A stretch of DNA of 64,000 nucleotides, taken from positions 6,205,001-6,269,000 of the forward strand of contig NC_092674.1 of assembly GCF_964355755.1 (NCBI RefSeq), read 5' to 3'. The notes below the pieces were generated by a model. It worked only from the letters and a program-made list of their open reading frames with translations, did no database searches and was not told where the DNA came from. The translations under genes and the position numbers were made by a program. This document shows, in pieces, positions 47,901 through 59,300 of the stretch (positions are counted from its first letter, which is position 1; every line of letters begins with the position of its first letter). The stretch is from Antedon mediterranea. Taxonomy: Eukaryota > Echinodermata > Crinoidea > Comatulida > Antedonidae.

Positions 47901-49132
47901 GACAATACAACAATACCAATATTAAAAACTCACAACAAGAACATATTATTACATATTATTTCATGGTGCTCATCTGGATGAATTTCGCTGATGTCTCCTG
48001 ATACCTGTGGGCAGAAAGGAGAAAAGATATCGGTTTGTGTCAGCAGCCGCGGATCGCAATCTTCCACTACGAGCACTCCTGAGACTGCCTAAATCGGAAT
48101 TCACAGGATGACTTTCATCCCTCAACACCATCCCAAAAAGCCTGTCCAGGTTCTCGCAATAAACTGAATCCACCGACTGCTGACACAAACCAGACATCCT
48201 CTCAACCTTTCTTACCACACAATCAATTCTACCCTTATCTCCCTCTGTAACATTTCCACCCCACCCTGCAATACAATATTTCCAAACCCCAACAATAATA
48301 GACTGATAGAATGTAATCAAAATATTATTATTTACACTGAACTTGTTTAGTTGTCACAAATAATTATTTTGTTCGTTGTTGTAGAATCAAAGAAGAAGCC
48401 AAAAAGCAATTTGATAGAGAAAATCCAGATTACCAGAGTTTGCAAAAGAACAGAGGTTCCCAGAAATACCAGTTGCCATCGATGTGGAGAAACCGAAATA
48501 AAAGAACCGCAAGCTCCGCTTCTGATCGAGTGTATGAAGTATGCGGCAAAGTTGTTGGACAACCAGCAAAGCAAGATAAGTCATCATCAAACGGTGATTA
48601 TGATTATGATTACGCGTATGCACGCACAAACGCGGCACGCAAAGGCTTTGAAGATTCCGGTGGATATTTAAAACCGAACGCAGACGACCTAGATGAAGAC
48701 GCGTACTTAAAGCCAAGTCCGTCGTCGACAAAGAAAACGACAGGAATAAATGGTAGCAGTGTTGTTCAAAAAGGCTATTTAAAGCCGTCCCAAAGCAACT
48801 CATTGTCGCAAAATGACAGCGACGACAATTCGTCGTCGGACTACGAGTATGTTGAACCCGATAGCGATGTAATAAAACATTCTACGAATAAGACGTCTTC
48901 AAAAGATGAAAATCGTAAAAGCGCTGGTCCACAAAACAAACCAGTCATTCCAAAGAAACCTGCAGTACAAGTAAAGACTTCGAATACAATACGATCTGCC
49001 GAATCATCACCGATTGTAAAACGACCGCAACCGAGTCCCCGGACTCGCAAACGGGAAAGTGATTCGACTCAAAATGACTATTTGTCAATAGTAGAACCAG
49101 ATTTACCGAACCAAAAGTCAATAAAAACATAA
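44972..49132 (+). CDS. Unrecognised single-pass membrane protein with YxxP tyrosine tail
   Basis: I do not recognise this 425-aa protein. Exons are 44972-45032, 45953-46027, 46663-46877, 47229-47407 and 48385-49132; phases fit throughout. A signal peptide (MVLLKLLTIISCLVCYISGQ) precedes an ectodomain of about 130 residues with eight cysteines and two N-glycosylation sequons (NCS, NES). A transmembrane helix at about 154-171 ends in a KRRQKR stop-transfer. The 250-residue tail, from one exon, has YQLP at 205, YLKP at 271, 284 and 308 and YVEP at 332 (YxxP, the Crk/Nck-type SH2 consensus), plus YQSL at 193, YLSI at 409, acidic-tyrosine DYDYDYAY at 248-255 and proline-rich KPVIPKKP. This is the architecture of a signalling receptor or scaffold; the ligand, partners and function are unknown. 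AATAAA follows at 49155. Confidence 0.85.
45601..45735. mobile_element. MITE family A, complete copy in intron 1 of the membrane-protein gene
   Basis: It runs from aagctctatctacactatca to tttgatagtgtagacagagc, 135 bp, with both inverted repeats and the ccaaatatggtagtgatatg core. A diverged family B-like stretch (cgcaaggacgcaagcgcacc and gaccaatcccgg) follows at 45738-45850. Confidence 0.85.
47551..47720. mobile_element. MITE family A copy in intron 4 of the membrane-protein gene
   Basis: The left end reads atctgtcctctacattatca (diverged) and the right end gtttgttagtgcagacagagc. The core includes ccaaatatggtagtgaaatg. Confidence 0.75.
47790..48325 (-). pseudogene. LINE 3'-end fragment with (ATACTTG)n tail
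   Basis: On the minus strand an open frame from 48320 to 47970 encodes the C-terminal end of a non-LTR retrotransposon ORF2: FYQSIIVGVWKYCIAGWGG, a cysteine/arginine-rich middle, RDESHPVNSDLGSLRSARSG and NRYLFSFLPTGIR. A short 3'UTR follows, then a heptamer tail (atcaagt repeats at 47795-47825 on the plus strand). RT and endonuclease domains are absent, so it is dead. It lies in the last intron of the membrane-protein gene. Confidence 0.8.
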
Positions 49133-49154
49133 CACGTAGCCGGCCTAATTGGCT

Positions 49155-49160
49155 AATAAA
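49155..49160 (+). terminator. Polyadenylation signal of the membrane-protein gene
   Basis: AATAAA stands 23 bp after the stop codon of the 425-aa membrane protein. If used, the 3'UTR would be very short. Confidence 0.5.
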
Positions 49161-50664
49161 GTTTTCCATAAAGGAAGACACGTTGCTAGTATTCTTTATA
49201 TCCACGTTTTGCTTCATTGTATTTAAAAGTATACGGCTTAAAAGTTTTCACAAAACAAGTCACGGAATAAACACCAATTGACTTTACTCTGTTCCTGGTG
49301 GTGTAGTTATACTGTTTATTTATCTTTTAATATGTCGTATTTTGTAGAGTTCTATTCATTTATTCGCAAGGAAAATGATTGCTCATTCTTTAACTACTGT
49401 TTAATATCGCGTGTATACTGTTTTAGGGAGGATAAGGGGGCGTGCAAAGGAGGAGGCTTAGTACAATCAAGGCAACACAATGCTGAACTTCAACGATCAC
49501 AGACACATAGTACAGTGCTGTTGGTATTTGTCGCAACCAGACATAAGATCAAAGGACTGTTATGACTTCCTATATGGACAATGGGACTCACTGTTAGATT
49601 GCCTTGGTACAATGAGCCTACTTCTACGAACGGGACTTTTACATTTTATCTTTTTGCTGTTAGTGTTCATTGTGTGTATAAAATTAACAATAGGGTTTTG
49701 GTTTTTTTTAAATTGGTCAATTATCAATTATGTAATAAAATTTATGTTAAAACAGTGTTAGGTTGCCTGAAATTATAAGTACCTTCTAAAGTGCACACTC
49801 ATTATATTTTAAAGGAAATTATCAGATCATCCTTTTCTTAAATTTTGGATGATTGTAACCATTATGGAGAAAATTAATACCAGAAGTTAAATAAAAACCA
49901 TGTAGGCCTAAAGTTACAATATTTCAATTTTCAATATTTGTTTTGTATTTAATTTACTTAATTATTTAAATAAATGTTTTTACAGTATAGTAAGTGTATA
50001 CATATATATTAATAGAGTTTTTGTGTCACTTAATAAACCGATATGCGGAACTATACGAAAAAAGTTATATTTAGGAAGAAGGTCGGCTATCTTTCACTCA
50101 AGAAGTTCTCAACTCATGTACGAAAAAAACGATCACATACTGCCCCCCACCCCCCGTAACCTAAACAGCTAAGCCAATCAAAATATTTAAGAGTCTAAGC
50201 CAATCAAATTGTTTGAGAGTGCTAATTTAAATATGAAGGGGAGAACATTCCCATTTGTTTGCTGCGGACATGAACAAGTGTTTTGTCTTGTCGAAGGAAA
50301 AAGAAGAAAATATAGTGACGTCAGTAAGCTCAAATAAGTTATGTAAAATATGGTTTCATCGTATTTTACATGACAAGATGCATACTTTATATTATATGTA
50401 ATGTATTCAGAATGGAACGGTCTTTGGTCAGTATGGCTAAAAGTAGTCGTAGGATAGTCTGTCTTGTAACACAGCATGCCGACATACATACGGTATGCTT
50501 CACTAGAGTTAAAGCATAACCTTTACCGATTCCTTTCTGGGATAATACATTTTGTTTCATCGTAGCTTTGGAGCATCGGTTAATCATCAAACATAGTAAG
50601 AACTAATAATACTAACACACAATATCACACGCGTCGATATTCAACGTAATATTTATTTCCATAT
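49161..50664. other. Spacer with an exon-like, unexplained segment
   Basis: At 49425-49640 an acceptor-like ctgttttag precedes less AT-rich sequence with overlapping open frames of 60-95 codons (one reads CYDFLYGQWDSLLDCLG). I cannot link it to a known family and cannot tell an alternative 3' exon from a retroposed fragment. The rest, including a C-rich run at 50142-50156, shows nothing I can name. Confidence 0.35.
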
Positions 50665-53600
50665 TCAATCAATCAATCAATCAATAATTTTTATTTCTCA
50701 AATAAAAACAAAATACAAATTTCTAAAAGTAATAGATAATAAATGAGAAAAAGGGGTACCCCACTGGAAGCTTAAGCTTTAAAATGTGGGGTCCTGGCAA
50801 CATAATTAAAAATAAGGTAAGGTAAGAAATATATATAATATATGATAATGAACAAAAAAGACATTTAACTTAACAAATGCAGTTATTATTTGACTTAAGA
50901 CAGATATATGATCAACTTAAACAATAATAGTAGAAACAAGGTATTCATGTAGTTTGAACTTAAATGAAGATATAAAATTAATCATTTTAATTTCATCTGG
51001 TAAAGAATTCCAAATTTTTGGTCCTTGAAAAGTTATATCATGCTTGCCAACCTCCGTATTAAAACAATCATAAGCATAATCAAATTTATTTCTGGTATTA
51101 TAATTATGAACTGAACTAAAAGTTTGAAAATAAGTATCAAAAATTCTGGGCAGTTGATTATGTTTGAATTTAAACATAAATAAAGCAACATTTTTTGTAA
51201 GTAAGTCGTAAATATTAAGTGTATTAGATAAGACAAAAAGAGGAGCAGAATGGTGGAGGTAATGAACATTATAAACTGATCTTAAAGCTCTTTTTTGCAA
51301 AATATAAATACGGTTTAAATTAATTTTTGAAGTAAAACCCCAAACGGTTATACCATAAATTAAATGTGGCAAAAAGAGTGATTTATAAATTAATAGTAAA
51401 ACGGAGGAAGGCAAGGCATGTTTAAGTTTATTGAGGACACCGACCACTCTTGATAGTTTTAATGAAATTGTATTAATATGAGAAATAAAAGATAAGTATT
51501 CGTCAATAAAAATGCCAAGAAATGTTGTTGCTTTAGTTCTTTCAATTTCGCTGATGCCGTAATATAATTTAGGAATGTTGGGGGGGGGGGGGGATTAGTT
51601 TATTAACTGAACGAAAAATAATAAATTTGGTTTTTTTAATATTTAACAAAAGCTTATTTGATTTTAACCAGTTTGCAATTTTAGTAAGTTCTTGATTCAT
51701 TGAAATAATAGCTTGGTAGATGTCCTTATGATTAATAAATAAACTTGTATCATCTGCAAACATAACAATTTCAGCACAGTCACTAATATAATTTAAATCA
51801 TTAATAAATAACAGAAATAAAAGCGGACCAAGGATGGATCCCTGTGGAACACCACACGAAACTGGCCGCAGCTCAGAGACAATATCATTGATTGATATAT
51901 ATTGATGTCTGTTACTTAAATAATTTTCGAACCACTTAAGTGGTATACCTCTTATACCATAGAAACGTAACTTATTAATTAAAATATCATGAGAAATACA
52001 ATCAAAAGCCTTTGACAGGTCAATAAAAACTCCTAAAGTAAATTGTTTATTATCAATAGCAGACAAAATATTATGGATTGAATGATGGATGGCATGTATT
52101 GTAGAATGTTGGGAACGAAAACCAAACTGAGAATTGCTGAGGATGTTAAACTTTGTAAGAAATGGAATAGTTTGATCATAAACTATTCTTTCAAGAAGTT
52201 TAGAAATAGTTGGCAAGATGGAGATGGGCCTATAGTTATTGATATTTGAGACCTCACCACCTTTATGGATGGGTACAACTTTAGCAATTTTCATTGCATT
52301 TGGAACCACACCCTTTACTAAAGACATGTTCATTATGAATGTTAGTGGTATAGCTAATGCCAATGGACATATCTTTAGTATATATGGACCAATGTTATCA
52401 AAACCAGGAGCTGTTGATTTTAAATTATTTATGTATGTTACTAATTCTTGTTCACATACAGGTTTGAAAAATAATGATGAAGGAAAATTACCCTGAAGGA
52501 AATCATTGTAAGGTTGAACATTGCCATTGAATGGAGTATTCGAAAAAGAATTTGCAATATTTGAGAAAAATGAATTAAAAGCTTCGGCTTTTTCTTTGTC
52601 ATTTGTATTTTCACATTGACCATTTATTAGTTTAGCTGGGAATGAATTTTTCCTTTTTCTATCCATTACATTATTAATTTCGCGCCATGTACTTTTCATA
52701 TCACCTTCACATTTACCAAATACATTGTTATAGTGCTCTTGTTTACTATATCTAATAATACTATTTAGTTTGTTTCTATAACAACAATATTTTTTCCAAT
52801 GTGAAGGTGATGACGAAGCTTTATATCTAGCATACAGCTTTTGCCTGGTTTTGATTGACTTGGCTATACCTTCAGTTATCCAAGGTGATTTGAGCTTGTT
52901 TGCTCGAGTACGAATATTTTGCAGTGGAAAATGTCTGTTTATACAATCGTTAAGTATGTTATTAAAACTAGAAAAAGCTATGTTTACATCACTTTGTTCA
53001 AGTACTTCATTCCAGCTTATGTTATTTACATTTTCAATGAATTCTTGTTTAGATCTATCATTGTAAATACGTTTCTTAATGAATTTAGGTGGTTTTTTTT
53101 TAATATGGAAGGATGAGTTAATACAAAATGTGGGAAAATGATCAGATAAATCGACAGTAAATATTCCGGATGTGAAAGAGGGATACAAGGATTCAATATT
53201 ACAGTAGATATTATCAATAATAGTAGAGCTATGCAAGGTAATTCTGGTTGGATTAGTAATAACAGGCTGAAATGAATGACTGAAAATATTATCAATGTGA
53301 TCCTGGACATATTGATCTGTACTAAGAAGGTTGATGTTAAAATCACCAGCTAAGTACGCCATTTTTTTATCTTCATTAATAATTTTCATGACTGATGATA
53401 GGTCCATATTTAAGGTGTTAGCGTTGGTGTCAGGTGGACGGTATATAATTCCAGCAATAATATTTTTACCAGAGTTATTCTCAATTTCAATAAAAATTGA
53501 TTCAGCTGACGTAATTAGGCTTGAGAGATCATATCTCCTTTTAAAGGCAACATGAGTTGAAACGTATAGTGCAACGCCACCACCTTTTTTATGTTCCCTG

Positions 53601-53682
53601 TTATTTAAAATAAGGTTGTAATTTGGAATGCTTAGCAGATTGGTGTCGGTAGAATCCTTAATCCAAGTTTCATATTCGCTTC
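50665..53682 (-). mobile_element. 5'-truncated non-LTR retrotransposon (LINE) with one frameshift
   Basis: On the minus strand the body starts in the middle of an endonuclease domain (SEYETWIKDSTDTNLLSIPN), continues through GGGVALYVS, GDFNINL and a STIIDNIYCN motif, then a full reverse transcriptase with GVPQGSILGPLLFLLFINDL and FADDTSLFI. The frame breaks at a run of 14 G (51580-51593; C on the coding strand); the other frame continues with LGIFIDEYLSF and ends with the usual C-terminal WNSLPDEIK region near 50917. A 3'UTR and a (CAAT)n tail (50665-50684) close the element. It belongs broadly to the CR1/Jockey-like LINEs; the exact clade is uncertain. Confidence 0.9.
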
Positions 53683-53953
53683 AGTTTACAATTGGTAACA
53701 TTTTGTTTGTACTACACACAAAAAGCGACGTTTAAACATTGTCAGATTAATGTTTCTTATTCGAATTAAAAGATTTGCTTTTTAACATATTTCGATTTAG
53801 TTTTTATCAATTTGCTGATTTTATTCTGACAGGAATTTGTCATCTCCTCGTTTTTATTTTCATCGTAAACGTGCTTCACATTTGGTATACCTACTATTCT
53901 CCGAATTTTCTGTAACTATTGTTTACTTCATTCAACTGTTTAGGCATTACTAA

Positions 53954-54133
53954 AGCTTGGTTCCCACTAGAACGTAACGCAAGGATGTAAACGCAACGCA
54001 AGCATTTTAACCAATGACAAGCGAAGTTATAGACCGTTAGCAATCACAAGCGAATAAACCATCGCTTGTGATTGGTCAATTCACTTGCGTTGCGTTACGT
54101 CCTTGCGTTGCGTCGCTAGTGGGAACCACGCTT
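53954..54133. mobile_element. 180-bp MITE, family B copy 2
   Basis: Ends AGCTTGGTTCCCACTAG and ctagtgggaaccacgctt are inverse, and TAA stands on both sides (53951-53953 and 54134-54136), a 3-bp target duplication. It has the same length as the copy at 13081-13260 and nearly the same sequence. A remnant of the same family lies near 55640-55715. Confidence 0.9.
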
Positions 54134-54205
54134 TAATTAAGCGATCTACTTCACACCACATGTAGCTAGAAGTCAATGTTTTTTTATTAGAATTATTTTG
54201 ACAGG

Positions 54206-54512
54206 ATCACTCCGATTTTGTTTTCATCACTCCGATCTTGTTTTCATCGCTTCGATTTTGTTTTCATCGCTCCGATTTAGTTTTCATCACTCCGATTTTG
54301 TTGTCATCACTCCGATTTTGTTTTCATCACTCCGATTTTGCATTCATCACTCCGATTTTGCTTTCATCGCTCCGATTTTGCTTTCATTGCTCCGATTTTG
54401 CTTTCATCGCTCCGATTTTGTTTTCATCGCTCCGATTTTGTTTTCATCGCTCCGATTTTGTTTTCATCACTCCGATTTTGTTTTCATCACTCCGATTTTG
54501 TTTTCATCGTTA
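54206..54512. repeat. 20-bp minisatellite, about 15 copies
   Basis: The unit atcactccgattttgttttc is repeated with point differences (cac/cgc, ttttc/ctttc). Because 20 is not a multiple of three, the predicted peptides (repeating FHHSDFV/FIAPIL patterns) are by-products of the repeat and not a gene. Confidence 0.95.
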
Positions 54513-54796
54513 CCGGTTTTTTTTCGAATTAGGCTATTTTGGTTTACATCTTTTTTTAGCGCATGTGAATAGTTGTCTTTTCTCTTTATACTTCGATTTT
54601 TATGTCATCATTTTATTTCCTGCTTTGTGTCATCATTGTTTATTTGTTTCAACTTTATTTACGTAAGTATTGACGGTTGGTACTTTTTCATTCTAACACC
54701 TTGTTTTCACAATATAGATTTTAGCCAGCCATCATGTTAGAACGCATATAAGGCTGTACATGTATAACCACGGAGAAATAATTTCTTTTTTAGTAT

Positions 54797-54900
54797 AAAG
54801 CCTTGTCTACACTATCAAACTTTATGTGACAAAAAAAATGGACATGATGATGTCATATTACTACCATATTTGGGCACATCACTACCATCACTAGTGTAGC
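54797..54900. mobile_element. MITE family A copy (truncated)
   Basis: It begins aaagccttgtctacactatc and has the catatttgggcacatcacta core, but the right end is cut to ctagtgtagctt. Confidence 0.7.
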
Positions 54901-56332
54901 TTATTTAGTTTAGGCCTACTTTATAACTCATGCAATTTGTTTATTGAAGTGTTTTGATCTAAGCATCGTATTTTGTTTACTATGCTTATTCTGTAAATAA
55001 CGCTTCAATCTATCTATTAATTCCTGTAGAGCTCATAAGCAACAACTTTAGTCTATATAGGCTATAGACTGCATGCATTATAACTTGTGCTATTTTATAT
55101 ATGTGTCAGTGATGTAAGCGTGAGATATAATAACTGCTATGATCAAGGCGGTTGTTAGAGTGCCTTGATCATTCTTTAAGAGTTCAGATCTAAGTAACGC
55201 TTTTAGATTGTCTATGTATTCATGCCTAAGTATTTATAATAAATAAATAAATAGATAAATAAATAATAAAGTAAAGCATTCACTTGATAGACTGTCCATT
55301 TTTCAGTAGTGTTTATCTGTGCATTTATAGTCTATCTATGCATTTAGTCTATACTCCCATTCTAGCTCTAGTGCTAAATGTTAGGCCTACATTGTATATT
55401 ATGAAGTATTTAGATCTAAGTATGCATATTTTAAGTCTAGGATATGCATCCTAGCCATGTTTATTCATGTAATATCTAGTACTTAGTAAGCCTAATGGAT
55501 TTAGGCTATACACCATATAGTAGTGTGCACGTAGTGTTTGAAAGATCGAAGTAATGTATTTATACTCTTCCTTAGGTTGATTTTGGCAAAGGCCTGACAC
55601 TAGCATAGTTTATGTAGGATTGGAAGCAACATAAGGCTATAGCAACATGACAAGCGACATTCAAATCCATCGCTAGTGATTGGTCAACTCACTTACGTCA
55701 CGTCCTTGTGTTGCGTCTGTAGAGCGACTGACGTAATAAAAATAGTAACTATACTGACGTACTAATTTAAGCCAAAACGTAATAAACTTACCCACTAACG
55801 TAATAATAAACTTATCTACTATAAACTTAACCACTAATAAACTTAACCACTAATAAACTTAACCACTAATAAACTTAACAACTAATAAACTTAACAACTA
55901 ATAAACTTAACCACTATAAACTTAACCACTATAAACTTAAACACTAACGTAATAAACTTAACCACTAACGTAATAAACTTAATCACTAACGTAATAAACT
56001 TAACCAGTACTAACGTAATAAACTTCTGACTATTCGTCTGTCAATTTTCTCTCGTAAACATTTTCTGCAGACAGCTGGTGTTGCTGTCGACGTTTCTGCA
56101 TGTGTTCCCCTTCTTCCATCATTCTTTGAAATCATTTGGCACTCAATAAAGGGGATTCATTTTAAATTTGAATAATTCAGTACTTCTTTCAGTAATTTAA
56201 AATATGATCCATATAATGGACCAATTTAAAGTATCGTAGACTTTTATACCAGACGTACTGTTCAAAGTTCACTATGCTCAACCTACCAATTTGGTATACT
56301 GAATGTACCTGATTCTTTCTTTAGTTGTTGAC
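54901..56332. repeat. Upstream region of SRD5A3 with a 16-21 bp tandem array
   Basis: From about 55775 to 56025 the motif aataaacttaaccact (16 bp) is repeated, changing to a 21-bp form with acgt inserted (aataaacttaaccactaacgt). The rest is AT-rich. An acceptor-like ttctttctttag at 56311-56322 lies just before the SRD5A3 start, hinting at a 5'UTR exon further left. Confidence 0.6.
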
Positions 56333-59300
56333 ATGGCTGAGTTTTTTGGGGCTTGTTTTCTTGTTTATCACTGGTGTGGCTTCTCTGTAGGGTTCATTTT
56401 ATTATGGATTCTATTTGCAAGCCCTTACACACCACTCTTCATTAAGGACTTGTCAATGTATGGTAAAGTGGTGTCCGCAAGAAGCAAAACAATAATTGAA
56501 AAAGTGATCCAGATCCCCAAAAGGTAGGCAGGCTGGCTGGCTGGTATCGGCTGGCTAGGCATCCATTTAGAGTGGCCGCAATTCAGCCGCATATAGCCGG
56601 CCGTAGTGTATAGAGGGCCTACGGGGCACTGGCCTTAGCACGAAGAGGTTAAATAAAAAGCTAGGATAGAGGAAGACCTGGATAATTGATAAGATAAGAT
56701 AAGCTTAGGATCAATTAGTCAAAAAGGCTTAACTAGTGAATGAGCTTTCAATATCTAGGCCAGCATGACTTCACAATCTATGAACATTGGATTTTCATTT
56801 GTTCCTTGAGGCTTGTATGGAGAGACGAGAGTGCCTTCAGAATTTCAGAAAACAATAATAAATATAGTTATTATTAATATTATTAGTAACTTAAATTTAA
56901 ATTCAGTTTTGTGCTTCTAGTTCATTGAACATAAAATAAAAAAATGCAAACAGATTTCAATAAAATTGTAGTCTAATATTTATAAGCCGTAGCTTGTCTC
57001 ATGTGTGTCCCTCGACATGTTTCTATATATATTATCCTGTCTACTATCTAACTATATAGGGGGCAAACTTGCAGATGAAAGAAGTGTTTTTCCAGCCTTG
57101 AATTGGTTGATTCAGATTTTATGACCGTTGACGGTAATTTATTCCAAATAATAATAATATAGTTTTGCATAATATTATATTATATTTTGTCGTTTTTTTC
57201 TTTTATTTCAGTTATTTCAAACATTATTACCTAACATCAATGATTAGCAATGGTTACTTGCTGTGGGTTTTGGTGAACGTTTACTTTCTTGGAGGACAAG
57301 CACCCTCTTGGTACATCAAATGTGTTCAGATGCTTACCTATTACCCAGTAAACAAACCATCAGGTATTTTAGACTCTTATTTAAAACTGATTTAAGAAAA
57401 AATTAAATTTGTAGGAATGATAATGATGAGTAAACAAGTATTTACAATTAAGACGTACTGTAGCTACAATTCACACACTTTGTGTACCATGCATTCCCTA
57501 ATAATCTACCGTTCTCTCCAAAATTTCTCAAGGCAATAGTCGGTAAAGCCACCCTTTTATACTCAATATAAACAATGGGGAGTGAAGAAAAACCCCTAAA
57601 AAATGGTAGTGCAATGGCTTTTGAACCTTGATCTATTGTAACGTAGGAAGCCATTCGCCTGGCCTAGCTTGAAGCAATAACTCATTACAGGGTACTTGCA
57701 TCAAACGTCATAGCTCCCTCTATTTAGTAATTTGGAGTGGCAATAGCCTTACTGTAACTATATATTCTAAATCTGCAGAATTCACAAACTTCCTCATGAA
57801 AATATTGCTGATATCATAATAAATACATAAATGCATGAAAAACGTTGTACAAATGAAAGAATAGATGACGTTTTATAATTGCTATTATTATCTTTTCAGT
57901 GTCGCATCTTTCGGTGCTGTTAATGGCTACAGTGATCGTGTTTCAAGGTACAAAGCGTTTCTTAGAGTGCGTCATATTAAGCAAGTACTCAAAGGCTACC
58001 ATGAATGTAGTTCATTACGTTCTTGGTATAACATTTTATCTCTTTTGTGGATTTTCATTGATAAGTGAAGCACCAGATTTAAGTAAGCCTGGTGAGTATC
58101 CCTTACTCCATGGTATCCCTAGAAGGTAATATGATTTTTATTAACACATTGAAACACCGGTTTTCGTCCATTCACCAAAGTTAATCAATGGTTTGGATGG
58201 AAGACTATATGACAATATCAAGTGCTGTATAGACAAAATGTAGCTGGGGTCCCATCAAGCCCCACCCCTGCATCTAGTACCCCTTTCACACAAGTGAAAG
58301 GGGTACAAGCAAAACTCCGGAGACACTCCAGAGGCACCCCGGAGTTGACGCCCCGCTGTTTGGTGTGAAAGGTAAAATCAAGCAACTCCGGAGTTTAAAA
58401 CTGCGGGGTTGAACAGCTGAACATTCTCCGGAGAGCGAACTGCAGGGACACCCCGGTGTTTTGGTGTGAAAGGTACCAACATCAAACTCCGGAGTGTTTC
58501 GGGTCAAAAGGTCATCCTCACACGATCACTCATTGCTTTAGTTTTATTTCAAAATACTTTAAATATTTGTACAAAATATATAGCGGGTTTAAAAAATAAT
58601 AAATAGTATCAATAAAACATTATATTACTTCTGAGACTTTTGAAAGTAATTATTAAATTAAAAATGTTGTTAATTAAAATTATTCTAATAATCGTCGCTA
58701 TGTAAAAAAAAATAGAGGGCGACATTTACAATTTTATTTTATTAACCCCGGTGTTGCTAGGTTGGTGTGAAAGGGGTATCTCCGGAGTGTCTCGACGTTT
58801 TGAATGGTCATAAACACCCCGTGGTGTCTCCGGAGACACACCAGAGTTTTGGTGTGAAAGGGGTATAGTATCTGCCTCAGCCTTTCTTCTGGGGACTCAA
58901 AATGGTCCTAGCTTAGTCTACATTCATGGATGAAACTATCAAACTTTATGTGACAAAAAATAGTGATGTGCATAATGATGTCATATCACTACCGTATTTG
59001 GGCATACCACTACCATATTTGGGCACAGGAAATTTTTTTTGTCAAACTATAAAAAACAAAATGAATGTTTGTGAGTGCAATGGTACAAATTTGTTCATGA
59101 AGTGAAAATAGAACATATTTTTTTCCATGCAATATTCGTGTTCATTTTAAAACATCTACTGTTTTAAAGTTCTAAGATAATAACTTAGATTTTATTCTTT
59201 TCAGTTCCATTTACTGGTCCAGTTGAATTATTTAAACAGCAGATTCGGTGGTATCATATTTTTGCTATTCTTCTCTACGTATGGAGTAGTTGGCATCAGT

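Noticed and set aside
54198-54666. Overlapping open frames encoding FHHSDFVFIAPIL-type repeats
   Set aside because: They derive from a 20-bp minisatellite. All three frames give similar peptides because the unit length is not a multiple of three.
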